A stretch of 64,000 nt of DNA from Pisaster brevispinus (GCA_023634235.1 JAMKCF010000171.1:19503-83502), one strand, 5' to 3'. Positions 53,140-64,000 are shown, counted from the first letter of the stretch. Translations and numbers: made by a program. The notes: generated by a model from the sequence alone, not told the origin.

Positions 53140-56100
53140 TTTGACCATGCTGGCATGGTTTATTTTGTTGGTTCTTCGTACCCAAAACTAAACTTACAAA
53201 ATTCTGATATATCTCAAAATATGCATTGTTTTTCCAGTATGCACCAGATAACTGTCTTCAGGATCTGTTCTGTATCATTTGGAATAAAAAAATGGCCAAA
53301 AACATTTCAAACCGAAATTTTGAAATTTTGACCATGCCGGTATGGTTGATTTTTGGGTTCTTAGGACCCAAAACTATACTCACAAAATTCCTGAAATATC
53401 TCAAACTAAGCATTTTTTCCAGTCTGCACCAGTAAACTGACTTCAGGAGTCTGCGCTCTATCATTTGAAACCATAAAATTGCAAAACAAATTGACCAAAA
53501 ATCTTGATGATTTTTGGGGTTTTGGGATCCATAACTAAACTCACAAAATTCTCAATATCTGAAAAATTATGCATCATTTTAATAGTCTGCACCAGTAACT
53601 TTTCTTCAGGAGTCCGTTCTTTATCAATTAAAACCATAAAATTGCCAAACAAAATTTGACCAAAAATCTTGAAACTTTGACCAGCCGGCATGGTCGATTT
53701 TTTGGTTTTTCGGACCATAACTATACTCACAAAATTATCATTATCTGACAAACTATGCATCATTTTTCCAGATTGCACCAGTAAACGGTCTTCAGGAGTC
53801 CGTGCTCTATCAATTGAAACCATAAAATTGCCAAAAGATTTTTGACCCAAAATCTTGAAATTGTGACCATGCCGGCATGGTCGATTTTTTGGTTTTTCGG
53901 ACCCATAACTAAACTCACAAAATTCCTGATACATCTCATACTTTGAGTTATTTTTCCAGTCTGCACCAGTAAACTGTCTTCAGGAGTCCGTGATCAATCA
54001 TTTATAACAATAAAATTGCCAAAAAATTGTCAACCCAAAGCTTGAAATTTTGACCATGCCGGCATGGTCGGTTTTTTGGTTTTTCGGACCCATAACTAAA
54101 CTCACAAAATTCTCAATATCTGACAAACTATGCATCATTTTTATAGTCTGCACCAGTAAACTGTCTTCTGGAGTCCGTGCTCTATCATTTGAAACCATAA
54201 AATTCGCAAAGAATTTTGATCTCAAATCATGAAAATTTGACCATGCCGGCATGGTTGATTTTTTGGTTTTTCGGACCCATAACTAAACTCACAAAATTCT
54301 TCTTATCTGACAAACTATGCATCATTTTTCGAGATTGCACCAGTAAACGGTCTTCAGGAGTCAGTGCTCTATCATTTGAAACCATAAAACTGCCCAAAAG
54401 ATTTTTGACCCAAAATCTTGAAACTTTGACCATGCCGGCATGGTCGATTTTTTGGTTTTTCGGACCCATAACTAAACTCATAAAATTCTCATTATCTGAC
54501 AAACTATACAACATTTTTCCAGATTGCACCAGTAAACGGTCTTCAGGAGTCCGTGCTCTATCATTTGAAACCATAAAATTGCCAAATTACTTTTGACCCA
54601 AAATCTTGAAATTTTGACCATGCCAGCATGGTCTATTTTTTGGTTTTTCGGACCCATAACTAAACTCACAAAATTCTCATCATCTGACAAACTATGCATC
54701 ATTTTTATGTCTGCACCAGTAAACTATCTTCTGGAGTCTGTGCTCTATCATTTGAAACCATAAAATTGCCAAACAAAATTTGACAAAAAATCTTGAAATT
54801 TTGACCATGCCGGCATGGTGAATTTTTTGGTTTTTCGGACACATAACTAAACTCACAAAATTCTCAATATCTGACAAACTATGCATCTTTTTTCCAGTCA
54901 TCACCAGTTAACTGTCTTCTGGAGTCCGTGCTCTATCATTTGAAACCATAAAATTCGCAAAAAATTTTGACCTCAAATCATGAAAATTTGACCATGCCGG
55001 CATGGTCGATTTGGGGGTTTTTCAGACCCATAACTAAACTCACAAATTTCTCATCATCTAACAAACTATGCATCATTTTTATAGTCTGCACCAGTAAACT
55101 GTCTTCAGGAGTCTGTGCTCTATCATTTGAAACCATAAAATTGCCAAAAGAATTTTGACCCAAAAACTTGAAATTGTGACCATGCCGGCATGGTCGATTT
55201 TTTGGTTTTTCGGACCGATAACTAAACTCACAAAATTCCTGATACATCTCATACTTTGAGTTATTTTTCCAGTCTGCACAGGTAAACTGTCTTCAGGAGT
55301 CCGTTCTATATCATTTAAAACCGCAAAATTGCCAAAAAATTGTCAACCCAAATTTCGACCATGCCGGCATGGTCAATTTTTTGGTTTTTCGGACCGATAA
55401 CTAAACTCACAAAATTCCTGATACATCTCATACTATAAATTATTTTTCCAGTCTGAACCAGTAAACTGTCTTCAGAAGTCTGTTCTATATCATTTAAAAT
55501 CATAAAAATTGACCCAAATCTTGAAATTTTGACCATGCAGGCATGGTCGATTTTTCGGACCCATAACTAAACTCACAAAATTCTCGATTCATCCCATTCT
55601 ATGATTTATTTTTCCAGTCTGCACGAGTAACCTGTCTTCAGGAGTCCGTTCTGTATCATTTGAAACTATAAAATTGCCCAAAATTTGTTGAACCAAAATC
55701 TTGAAATTTTGACCAGGCCGGCATGGTTGATTTTTTGGTTTTTCGGACCCACAACTAAATTCAAAAATATTTCATTATCTGATAAACTATGCATCATTTT
55801 TCCAGTCTGTACCAGTAAACTGTCTTCTGGAGTCCGTGCTCTATCATTTGAAACCATAAAATTGCCAAAAGATTTTTGACCAAAAATCTTGATGCATTTT
55901 AGGGTTTTGGGACCCATAACTCACAAAATTCTCAATATCTGAAAAATTATGCATCATTTTAATAGTCTGCACCAGTAAATTGTCTTCAGGAGTCTATTCT
56001 GTATCATTTAAAACCAGCAAATTGCCCAAAAATCTTCAACCCAAATCTTGAAATTTTGACCATGCTGGTATTGTCGATATTTTTGTTCTTCAGACCCAAA

Positions 56101-56780
56101 ACTTAACTCACAAAATTCCCGATACATCCCATTCTATGATTAATTTTTCCAGTCTGCACCAGTAACCTGTCTTCAGGAGTCCGTTCTGTATCATTTGAAA
56201 CTATAAATTTGCCAAAGAAATTTCAACCCAAACCTAGAAATTTGAACCATGCCGGCATGGTCGATTTTTTGACCAAAAATCTTGATGATTTTTAGGGTTT
56301 TGGGACCCATAACTAAACTCACAAAATTCCCGATACATCCCATTCTATGATTAATTTTCCAGTCTGGACCAGTAAACTGTCTTCAGGAGTCCGTCTGTAT
56401 CATTTGAAACTATAAAATTGGCAAAAAAATTTCGACCCAAATCTAGAAATTTGAACCATGCCGGCATGGTCGATTTTTTGGTTTTTCGGACCCATAACTA
56501 AACTCACAAAATTCCTGATACATCTCAAACTATGAGTTATTTTTACAATCTTGAAATTTTGACCATCGCCGGTATTGTCAATATTTTTGTTTTTCGGACC
56601 CAAAACTTAACTCACACAATTCCCGGTACATCTCATTCCATGAAGTATTTTTCCAGTCTGCACCAGTAAACTGTCTTCAGGAGTCCGTTCTGTATCATTT
56701 GAAACCATAAAATTGCAAAAAAAATTTGGCCCAAATCTTGGAATTTTGACCATGCCGGTAATGTCGATATTTTGTTGTTC
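53140..56780. repeat. Satellite array, about 188-bp unit, 18-bp palindrome in most units
   Basis: The palindrome GACCATGCCGGCATGGTC begins at 53865, 54052, 54239, 54428, 54803, 54990 and 55178, with a one-base variant at 54616. Spacing is 187-189 bp. More diverged units extend to 53148 on the left and 56745 on the right, about 19 in all. Other fixed parts are TAAACTCACAAAATTC, TGCACCAGTAAACTGTCTTC and ATCATTTGAAACCATAAAATTG. Many units are open on both strands, but the frames are by-products of the repeat. Two units in reverse orientation lie at 59940-60270. Confidence 0.92.
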
Positions 56781-57119
56781 TTCGGACCAGGGTCACAGTG
56801 GTGAGAGGTGAGTGCTTCATGCACACGCCACCCATGCCATCCAAAGTCATACACATTAAATCAATACGCAAGTTGGAACACAGGGCCCTTTCAATTCTCA
56901 CAAGATTTGGGGATGCAAAAGCAAAGGCCCTTTATAGTTCTGGCAACAAGTACTTTCAGGACCCCTTGGAAAGACAACTGAAGTGATATTTGGAATGAGT
57001 ATAGACACACTAGTTCATTTGGGGTAAATTGGAGCAAATCCATTAAAGATCAACTTGAACAAAATTAACATTGTTGTTCTGTTGTCACAGAAAGATAAAA
57101 CAAAAGATTAGATTTTTAC

Positions 57120-57220
57120 CTGCTTCCTGATTAAGCCAGCCATGAACTTCTTGATGGGTTTGATGAACTGAGCCTCCGATATGAGAGCTGTCTGGACATC
57201 TGCTCTGTCATCTTGACATC
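57120..57220 (-). pseudogene. Unidentified gene, exon with one frameshift
   Basis: From acceptor CCCTTCAG it reads DVKMTEQMS in phase 0. After a shift it reads TALISEAQFIKPIKKFMAGL then IRKQ up to donor GTAAAA. Both parts are protein-like, and the first continues smoothly from the exon ending at 58984. The product looks helical, with charged and hydrophobic residues alternating. I do not recognise the family. Confidence 0.6.
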
Positions 57221-57319
57221 CTGAAGGGGAAAAAGACCTCTTGAAAATATAAATCTTTCTAGCTTCCAACCAACAATCTGGCTGAGCATCAATGTCAACT
57301 TTTAAGCTTATTGCAGACG

Positions 57320-58900
57320 CGAAGCTGCCAATATTTGCATGTTGCAATCAGGGAGATTTTGTACAAGAATCAAAGAGATATTTGGAATTACATTCAACAA
57401 AATAGGGACAAAGTTTTTTAATGATCAGGGAGAATTTCACAAATGTTCATCACAACATAGAAAGATTGGTTTATTTTCAGGGAACTTCCTGCAGAGTCAT
57501 GGAGAGTCGACAGCTTTTAAAGATGCTCAGGAACAGATTTCATGGTGTCACTTTAACACAAATTTGTGCCCTTACAGTGCACTGTAAAATGCTTATTTCT
57601 TTTGGCTGCAAGCACAAAAATCTATCGAGAGGAGTGCCATTAGCCCTTTTGAGATATGGCAGTCATTTTACGAGTGTACTGTTTTGTTTGGGTGTAAGCA
57701 GACAGATCCATCCAAACTAAATGGTGCCCTAGTAATGTGTCCACCATATCTCTAAAAAGCTTATGATTTACAATTAGACCAGAGGCCAGAGCGCACAGTA
57801 AACTGGTGTGGTCATGCCATGGGCAGTGCTGGTCTTTCAGCTACAGCGATTGCAGGTTTCCAGTGCATACAAGGAGAAGACCAGGTTGCCCTCAAAACAG
57901 TTGGGTCAACAACTTGACACAGCGGAGTGATCTTTCAGTTGCTGAACTAAAAGGACGCTGGGTTGCGCAGAATTGAAATAAAAAACTATCAACAGAGCTA
58001 ATTCACAGAAGTGGGCGCCTACAGGCCAGACAACAACTCTTGGCAGTGTGATGTGATGAGAGACAAAGGACGAACCCTGTAAACATTCTCTACTGACCCC
58101 TTGCACCAATGTCACCTGCAGCTACTGTCGGCCATGCTCACCATTTTGGGAGTCAAAATGCACGTCCAAATTGTAGTAAGTGTGCCTTAAATGCACACTA
58201 CACTGTATAAACATACAGGGACTCCCAAAATGGCACAAGCAAGATGATTTTTATGACGTCTGGTGAATTGGGTCAATTTGACTGTCTGTAAAATACCACT
58301 AAAACTAAGGGTGACAGAGAGGGCTACGGAAAAAATAATGAAAGGAGTAACAATGAAAGACAGGGTGACAAATGAGGACTTAAGAATGAAATCAAGAGTG
58401 CAGAATATTATTAAGACCATTAAATAAAAGAAGTGGAGAGGGGCAGGTCACCAAACAAGGAGGTATGACAACAGCTGGACATGCTAAACAACCAAATGGA
58501 CTCCAGAAACCAAACCTGAAAAAGAGGGGGATAAAAACAGAAGATGGAGGGATGAACTAGAAACATGTAAGGGCATCGCATGTCAACAGACGCTCAGGAT
58601 AGAGTGACATGGAGAATTGGTGAAGAGGCTTTCCTCCTGCAGTGAAATAGGCTAGAAAGAAAGAAAGAAAGAAAAGAAAACACCACTGCGTAGCTCGAGA
58701 GTAGCTAAACATTTTTCTTTTGTTGGTGTGTTTTTATTGAAGAAGGGGGGAGGGGAGGGCTGAATTGCTCGCCATCAAATTGCTGTGATGAAGAAGCCAT
58801 TTTTTTATCAACCAATATTCTTTAAACTCTGAATTTTGTTTCTGGTAACCAAACAGTTCAAAAACGGTTACACTAATACAAAAGTAACTGTAAGCACACA
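57320..58900. other. Intron with a dispersed repeat and a GAAA microsatellite
   Basis: Positions 57320-57540 are a diverged relative of 20220-20430. A GAAA-type repeat lies near 58650. No exon is seen between the two exons of the unidentified gene. Confidence 0.5.
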
Positions 58901-58983
58901 GACTTAATTGCGTGGTTGCAGGCCTCCTTTTTAGGAAGGGGTCTTCCACTTTTTAGTAAAGTTCTTTACATTCAAATCTTTAC

Positions 58984-59212
58984 CTGCAAGCCTTTAGCTT
59001 CTTGGATCACGTCCACTTTCTGCCACTGTGTCGGCACTACCAACTGCTCCATCTTGAGTACAAACTCAGCAATACTGGCCTCAACCTTGGCAAAGGCTGC
59101 GCTGATCAATGCCAGAAGGACCTGCCCCTGGGTGTTTGGTGTCTGACCTGTCTCTGCGGGGTCGGTGGTCGGTGGATTCGCAGGAGGGTGCTGTACTTGG
59201 TCCGCAGGGCAT
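58984..59212 (-). CDS. Unidentified gene, exon with predicted helix
   Basis: An open 229-bp exon lies between acceptor TTTAG and donor GTAAAG. It starts with a Pro/Thr-rich linker (QHPPANPPTTDPAETGQTPN), followed by TQGQVLLALISAAFAKVEAS and IAEFVLKMEQLV, then TQWQKVDVIQEAKGLQ. The middle is probably a long amphipathic helix. The end is in phase 0 and leads to 57220. It is clearly protein-like, but I cannot name it. Confidence 0.65.
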
Positions 59213-59599
59213 CTAAATCAAATCACCCAGGGGGAGGTAAAGATTAGAATAGATTAGATTCAAACCTTGTTATCCCTCAAAGGAAACAAAAATGGCCTTG
59301 AAAAATAGCAGTTTACATAAGCAATACAGCCGACAAGTAACAAAAGGGACAACAAGTACAAAAAATACTTTTACATATTTAAACGCAAACATATTATTAG
59401 TACAAGTTTTACATAAAGGATCAGAGTCAGCCACATGACGGCCCATCGCTCCAGCCACTCATCGCACCATTTGATGAGCTGCCATATTACAGTGTTGAGA
59501 TCCATCTTTGTTAAAAATGAGTACTTCTGTAGTTCGTTTGGAATTTCGCATGTGGTGGAATATCAGTACTTAAATAACAATTGACAAACTACGACAGAA

Positions 59600-59930
59600 C
59601 CTAAATTCAAAATTTACAGTGGGCCGCTGGCCCGAGACCAGTGATATTTGAGCCGGCCAGTAAACTAATGACCAGACAAGTCCAGTGTGGTCTAGTGTTT
59701 TGAAATTGAACAATAATACCTCATAATGGAGACTTATAAATGTAAAAAGAAAGGTTGAATTTGAGTCGGGTGAATATCTTTCAATTTTGATGAGTATACT
59801 CACAGATACGAATGAGGTAAATCTTTTCTTAGTGCTTCTTTAAATAAAAAGATGTTAAAATTCAACATCTTTCTATTTAATAGTGTATGGTCTTTTCTCA
59901 TTTTGATCTTTTTCTGCACACTGGGTAAAG
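59600..59930 (+). mobile_element. MITE M2, diverged copy
   Basis: GGCCCGAGACCAGTGATATT, CCAGTAAACTAATGACCAG and AAGTCCAGTGTGGTCTAGTG match the family. A matching outer segment (AACAGAATTGAAAGATATTT) is found in reverse at 60540, as in the 470-926 copy. Confidence 0.5.
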
Positions 59931-59939
59931 GTGCAGATG

Positions 59940-60270
59940 TTTGAGATATATTGAGAAATTTGTGAGTTTTATTTTTTGGTCTGAAAAACCAATAAAATCA
60001 ACCATGCAGTGTCAAAATTTCATAATTTTGGGGCAATTTTATGGTTTCAAATGATACAGAACAGACTACTGAAGACTTGAGCGGACTGGGTAAATTAGCA
60101 ATAGTTTGAGATATATTGAGAAATTTGTGAGTTTTATTTTTTGGTCTGAAAAACCAACAAAATCGACCATGCTGTCATGGTCAAAATTTCAAGATTGGGT
60201 CAAAAATTTGGCAGAATTATGGTTTCAAATGATACTGAACAGACTACTGGAAAAAGATTACTCATGGAGA
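59940..60270 (-). repeat. Two satellite units in reverse orientation
   Basis: AAACCAATAAAATCAACCATG and GGTTTCAAATGATACAGAAC are complements of the 53-57 kb satellite unit. Two units follow each other about 160 bp apart. The palindrome is eroded (ACCATGCTGTCATGGT). Confidence 0.75.
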
Positions 60271-60609
60271 CTGGATAAATTAGCCATAGTTAAAATTTTA
60301 ATTAGGTCCGAGGCCGATCCATTCTACGCACTCAAGTATGGTAACCTGCAAAAGAGGCATCGAGTCAAAAAGCAACCGGTCCTCTGTCATTCTTCTTTGA
60401 TTTTTTGATATATCTAACTGTTTAGAGTTTAGCGTGACCGTGCAAAAACATGACTCATTTAAAATAGAATCGCATCAAAATATTTGCATATTAGAGAAGA
60501 TTTATCTCATTTGTATTATGGGCGAGAGTGTTTCCTCACTCAACAGAATTGAAAGATATTTATCAGACTCAAAAGTTAACATTTGAACTTCAATTTGTAT
60601 ATTACCGTA

Positions 60610-60730
60610 ATCTTCGGCATATTAGCTGCCCGGTGTATAAGCCGCAATACCCAGAAATTGTCAAAACAACTGTCAGTTTCAGTGTATAAGCCGCCCAGCG
60701 TATAAGCCGCAGTGGCGACTGCTTACACAG
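60610..60730. repeat. Dispersed repeat with TATAAGCCGC motifs
   Basis: GTGTATAAGCCGCAATACCC and AGCGTATAAGCCGCAGTGGC recur within 80 bp. Such motifs are common in short hAT-like element ends, but no complete element can be drawn. Confidence 0.4.
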
Positions 60731-60759
60731 AGGAGCCGTGCGTGTTTGCGGTCCTTTGT

Positions 60760-61910
60760 GGAGATGTACAGTGACTGGCGGGCGGTACATCAGTCATTGT
60801 ACACAAAGTGCGAGTTGCATTGCAATGAAGTCAAAATCTATTGAAGTTAACACCATCGATCGTTATTGAAATCGTTAATAAGAATGATCTGCAGTCAAGT
60901 GGGCCTATTTCCTTTTTTTAAGTGATTGGCCGGCGCATTACTCCCTGAACTGATGGTCCATCTGGAAACACGCGGGCCACTTCCTAGACCACCCGACGGG
61001 TCTTGGGAGGGTGGGCCGCCCTCCTTAAATTTCAGGCCGCCCTGCAAAAGAATTGGCCGCCCTGCCATAATAATTAACCGCCCTGTCAAAAATTGAAAAA
61101 TCCTGGACGAACGCAACTTCGATCCCAGCTCGGAACACTGATACAAGTTTCCTTCAACACAGACTTTCTTCCGCCAGGCCTCACTCAAACGAGTAGCCGT
61201 GTTGGGAAGCTTGCTGACACGCAAAACCGCTGCATTGCGATCACCTTAAACCAATCGGCCGGCCGTGACACACACACAGCCAGTTGACAGCCACGGTGTA
61301 CAGTACATGAGTGGCATGCATCAATGGAGCCTAAATCGGCACCTGATTGGTCCGCTTTCGCGAAAGGTTATGTTGTAAAATATCCTACAGTTAAGATTCT
61401 ACAATAAACACATAAAAAATCATATTTAGCTAACATTAGAAAGAAGACCAGCTGCAACCATTAAAAATGATGATAAAAAACACAGGAACAGGTGAGCCCC
61501 TTTAACTAAAAATACGCATATAACTGCAATCATGTGCACGAAACCACTTCCAAGACGAGTGGGAATGACATCATTCATGCTATAATGTACACTTTGAGGA
61601 ATGTAAAATAGAAACAGAAACATTAACTCAATGAAGATCAATCCCTCCACACACATTAAACCAGGAGCATAATTATGAGCAACTAAAACAAAGTAAATTA
61701 TCAGAAGTTAAAACTATGGAATGAAATATATTTTGAGGAATTTTGGTAAACATGCGAGTGTAAACAAAAAAACTACCCAAAATATAATAAAATATAAATC
61801 AGGGGTGAGAGTCAATGCTGACAAAAAAAGTCTGAAACTGGGATCCAGATCTTAGGAGGTACATTGAAAGGGTGGCATTTCCATCTTTTGGTAACACCTG
61901 GAGTTATAGA
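60760..61910. other. Stretch without a recognised gene
   Basis: There is a moderately GC-rich part at 60900-61290, then AT-rich sequence. I see no conserved exon in either strand. Confidence 0.35.
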
Positions 61911-61920
61911 TTCCAACACC

Positions 61921-62851
61921 GCGTTTACACTAGATCCAGAAAGGTGGATTGAGATCCGGCAATATTTTAACGACCGCAGATCAAGATCCTGTGTCGCGTT
62001 TACACCAGCACTTGATCCGGCCCCGATCCCACTTTTGAGCCAGATGTATATTGGTCACGACGTCAGCGCTCCTCGCTAAGAGCTCAAGGGTTACATGGCA
62101 AAGATCAAAGGTCACAATTACAGCGCGCCACTTCTAGAAATATTATCAATGCGAAGGTAGAATGCAGAAAATACAGTACAGCAAATGATACGGATAAGGA
62201 CCATGCAGGTAGAAATATTTTGTAGATGGAAATTAACAAAATACACCAACAAGGCAAGCTCCGAACGTAACGCTGATGTATAAGGACGCTGAAAACAACA
62301 AAACGTTTCACACACGCACAGTCCACACATTCTCAAAAATGCATCCTTGTGGAGCATTCTTTTGTTCTTTCCTTTGTCCCTGCACTTAACAGTTTCCCGT
62401 AGACTTTGTACACAAATTTCCTTGTGGAGCACCCCGGTCTTAAGAATTTCCATGTGGAGACCTTTTGTTTTCCCTTTTTGGTTTTGTCCTTGGTCTCCAT
62501 AAGGTTCCGAATATGAGCCCATGTGCACACAGCACACACACACACAAATATAACCAGCGACGGATTACCCACCAAAGCACAAGCAAAAAGCGCGCCATTC
62601 GTAGCGAAACCGGAAATTACCACATCGAATTGCGGTGTCTGATCCCCTTTTGCGTTTACACTTGTATTTGGAATCCACTTTGCCGGATCTGATCCACCAA
62701 TTGCCAGATACAACCCTCCTCGAAAGGTGGATTAAAATTGCCAGATCTTGAACCGGGTCTGATCCTGCTTTTTTGCCTTTACACTAGCCGTTAATCCACA
62801 CTGCCGGATCAGACCCGGGTCTGATCCACCTTTCTGGATCTAGTGTAAACG
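61921..62851. mobile_element. Long inverted-repeat element, about 930 bp
   Basis: The left end GCGTTTACACTAGATCCAGA then AAGGTGGAT is complemented by ATCCACCTTTCTGGATCT then AGTGTAAACG at the right. Internal motifs (GATCCGG, GTTTACAC) recur in both orientations near 61990 and 62640-62790. The centre has no convincing reading frame. Target duplications are not clear. Confidence 0.75.
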
Positions 62852-63060
62852 GGTCCATGGAGCTTTTGGGAACAGTAGATCAAGAAGGCTGACTCGTTTT
62901 TATTTGGAGAAAAATACAGCATTTAGTTTAGCAGGCAGACTTAAGAAAGTCTGAAATCAGATAACAGGTTGAACTTTCTCATCTCTGATAAATAGGTCAG
63001 GGAAAGAAATGTCTCACAAAAATTCATTCAAAATTGACGAATTAAAATAAATGACGTTAC

Positions 63061-63116
63061 CTTGAGTAGAGATTGTTTGCATTCCTTGAGCTTTCCAGCT
63101 TTGGGGTACACTCTAG
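63061..63116 (-). CDS. CTR9: CTR9 exon, late TPR region
   Basis: A 56-bp exon lies between acceptor TACCTAG and donor GTAACG. It encodes the end of an Ala codon, then RVYPKAGKLKECKQSLLK. This matches the animal CTR9 segment before the ARHVAPSD-type continuation, at roughly residue 700. The phase (two bases, then 18 codons) is clean. It is separated by about 30 kb from the CTR9 C-terminal exons at 32.8 kb, and the exons that should lie between were not found. Confidence 0.85.
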
Positions 63117-63174
63117 CTAGGTACGTCAGTACGTGAAGTTATATACCACAAGGGAAACTGACTGAGTAAATAAA

Positions 63175-63300
63175 CAATTATTTGGGGTTGAACAAAGAAA
63201 AATTGATTAGAGCTGGATTTTGAACCTGCCACCTCCAGATGAATGTGCTGGCGCTCTACCCTCGTCTACAAACTGAGCTACCTAGCCCCTAATGTTGTCG
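63175..63300 (-). mobile_element. tRNA-like SINE, worn copy
   Basis: The minus strand has TAGGTAGCTCAGTTTGTAGA, a GGTTCAAAATCC-like box B and CAATTTTTCTTTGTTCAACC. There is a short insertion in the D-arm region. Confidence 0.6.
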
Positions 63301-63567
63301 TTCTCTTAACACAATAATTATTACATCTTTCTTCCTTTGTCTGTTTTTCCCTTGTAAAGCCCGGTTCATACTTCTTGCCAATGCAAATGCGAAGCCAATT
63401 TTTAGTGACACAATAATCAGTACGCGCTTTTTTTCCAAATGTGACGTGGATAAAGCCAGCATTATTTTTTTTGCCATGCACTAACTACATGTATCTCCGA
63501 CCAGAGATGTTAATAAACGAGACAAGGTGAGGTTTTCTTACCATCTGAACAGAAGACCAGCTGCAAC

Positions 63568-63720
63568 CCCCACCCCCCCCCCCCCCCCCCCCCCGAGGAC
63601 AACCAGAGAAAAATTCTTGTGGCATAGAAGGAACCAACGTAAAACTCTACTCACCTATGGCCTTAGTCGGGAATCGAACCTGGGCCATTTTTGAGAGGTG
63701 AGTGGTAAATCTCTGAAGGG
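63568..63720 (-). mobile_element. Second SINE type with terminal C tract
   Basis: The complement contains CCCAGGTTCGATTCCCGACT and GCCACAAGAATTTTTCTCTG, as in the copy at 39520-39790. The plus strand begins with more than twenty C residues at 63568-63593. The remaining sequence to 64000 has no recognised gene. Confidence 0.5.
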
Positions 63721-64000
63721 AGTTGGGGGTTTATATATAAATTATCAGGTGCATCAACTAGCCAGTCCAGAATCCATTGAAGTTGGAGTGACACACCCCT
63801 TTGGTGAGTGTTTTATTTCACTTTTGTCTTTTTCCTAGGCAGCCCATCTTTTGTCCTGTCTGTTGCTCCCTGGTTTGTTGTCCAGTTTCTTTTTCCTTTG
63901 TTTTTGTGGCCCCTTTTTGTGTTCTCTCTTTGCCTTGTTTTGGTTTTTTTTTATCGTTTGTTTTTTCAGTTGATTTCAATCCATGCCATATATTGGGATA

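Noticed and set aside
53461..55917. Many open frames of 60-157 codons on both strands in the satellite
   Set aside because: They are the same repeat unit read repeatedly in both directions, with no consistent start, end or codon bias.
60106..60408. 100-codon plus-strand frame
   Set aside because: Its first half is reverse-oriented satellite sequence; the remainder has no recognisable features.

Overview
The window is eukaryotic DNA, and most likely comes from a marine invertebrate deuterostome. The conserved exons are short, split by introns with GT/AG borders, and embedded in dense repeats. Recognisable proteins are CTR9 (Paf1 complex), DDX54/Dbp10 (DEAD-box RNA helicase), a THAP-domain start and CUB-like domains. 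With them come tRNA-derived SINEs, many small inverted-repeat elements and a non-LTR retrotransposon with a restriction-like endonuclease end. An echinoderm such as a sea star would fit, but I cannot prove the species from the sequence.

Layout. 1-6 kb: minus-strand CTR9 exons for the TPR region (5688 down to 1043), running off the left edge. 7.5-8.6 kb: a plus-strand chromo-like reading frame, broken by frameshifts and by a small transposable element with a 5-bp target duplication. 9.9 kb: a minus-strand THAP first exon. 11.6 kb: a full SINE. 12.3-16.8 kb and 25.1-30.8 kb: two diverged copies of one block holding a fold-back element, CUB-like exons (minus strand), a LINE tail and shared introns. 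16.8-18.25 kb: a minisatellite of 118 units of 12 bp. 18.4-21.4 kb: a direct duplication of about 1.7 kb. 21.8 kb: a minus-strand signal-peptide exon that may start the CUB gene. 30.8-32.9 kb: CTR9 C-terminal exons. 33.5-35.6 kb: a degenerate non-LTR retrotransposon with an intact 469-codon 3' part. 35.8-36.4 kb: a 130-bp tandem array. 38.1-44.2 kb: DDX54 exons without the first helicase lobe. 44.55-45.0 kb: a hairpin-rich tandem array just upstream of DDX54. 48.5 kb: an 81-bp array. 49.5-50.7 kb: a small two-exon Pro/Gln-rich gene. 53.1-56.8 kb: a satellite of about 188-bp units, most carrying an 18-bp palindrome or a near variant. 57.1-59.2 kb: two exons of an unidentified gene. 61.9-62.85 kb: an inverted-repeat element. 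63.1 kb: one more CTR9 exon.

Two themes stand out. First, nearly every conserved multi-exon gene carries single-base indels, an in-frame stop or a small duplication in an otherwise well-preserved exon, so the region is either decaying duplicated DNA or an under-polished assembly. Second, the CTR9 parts lie in permuted order along one strand (late-middle, C-terminus, then early-middle). This implies two CTR9 copies, a rearrangement or a mis-join. Functional linkage between the genes is not evident beyond CTR9 and DDX54 both being ordinary RNA-related nuclear genes.
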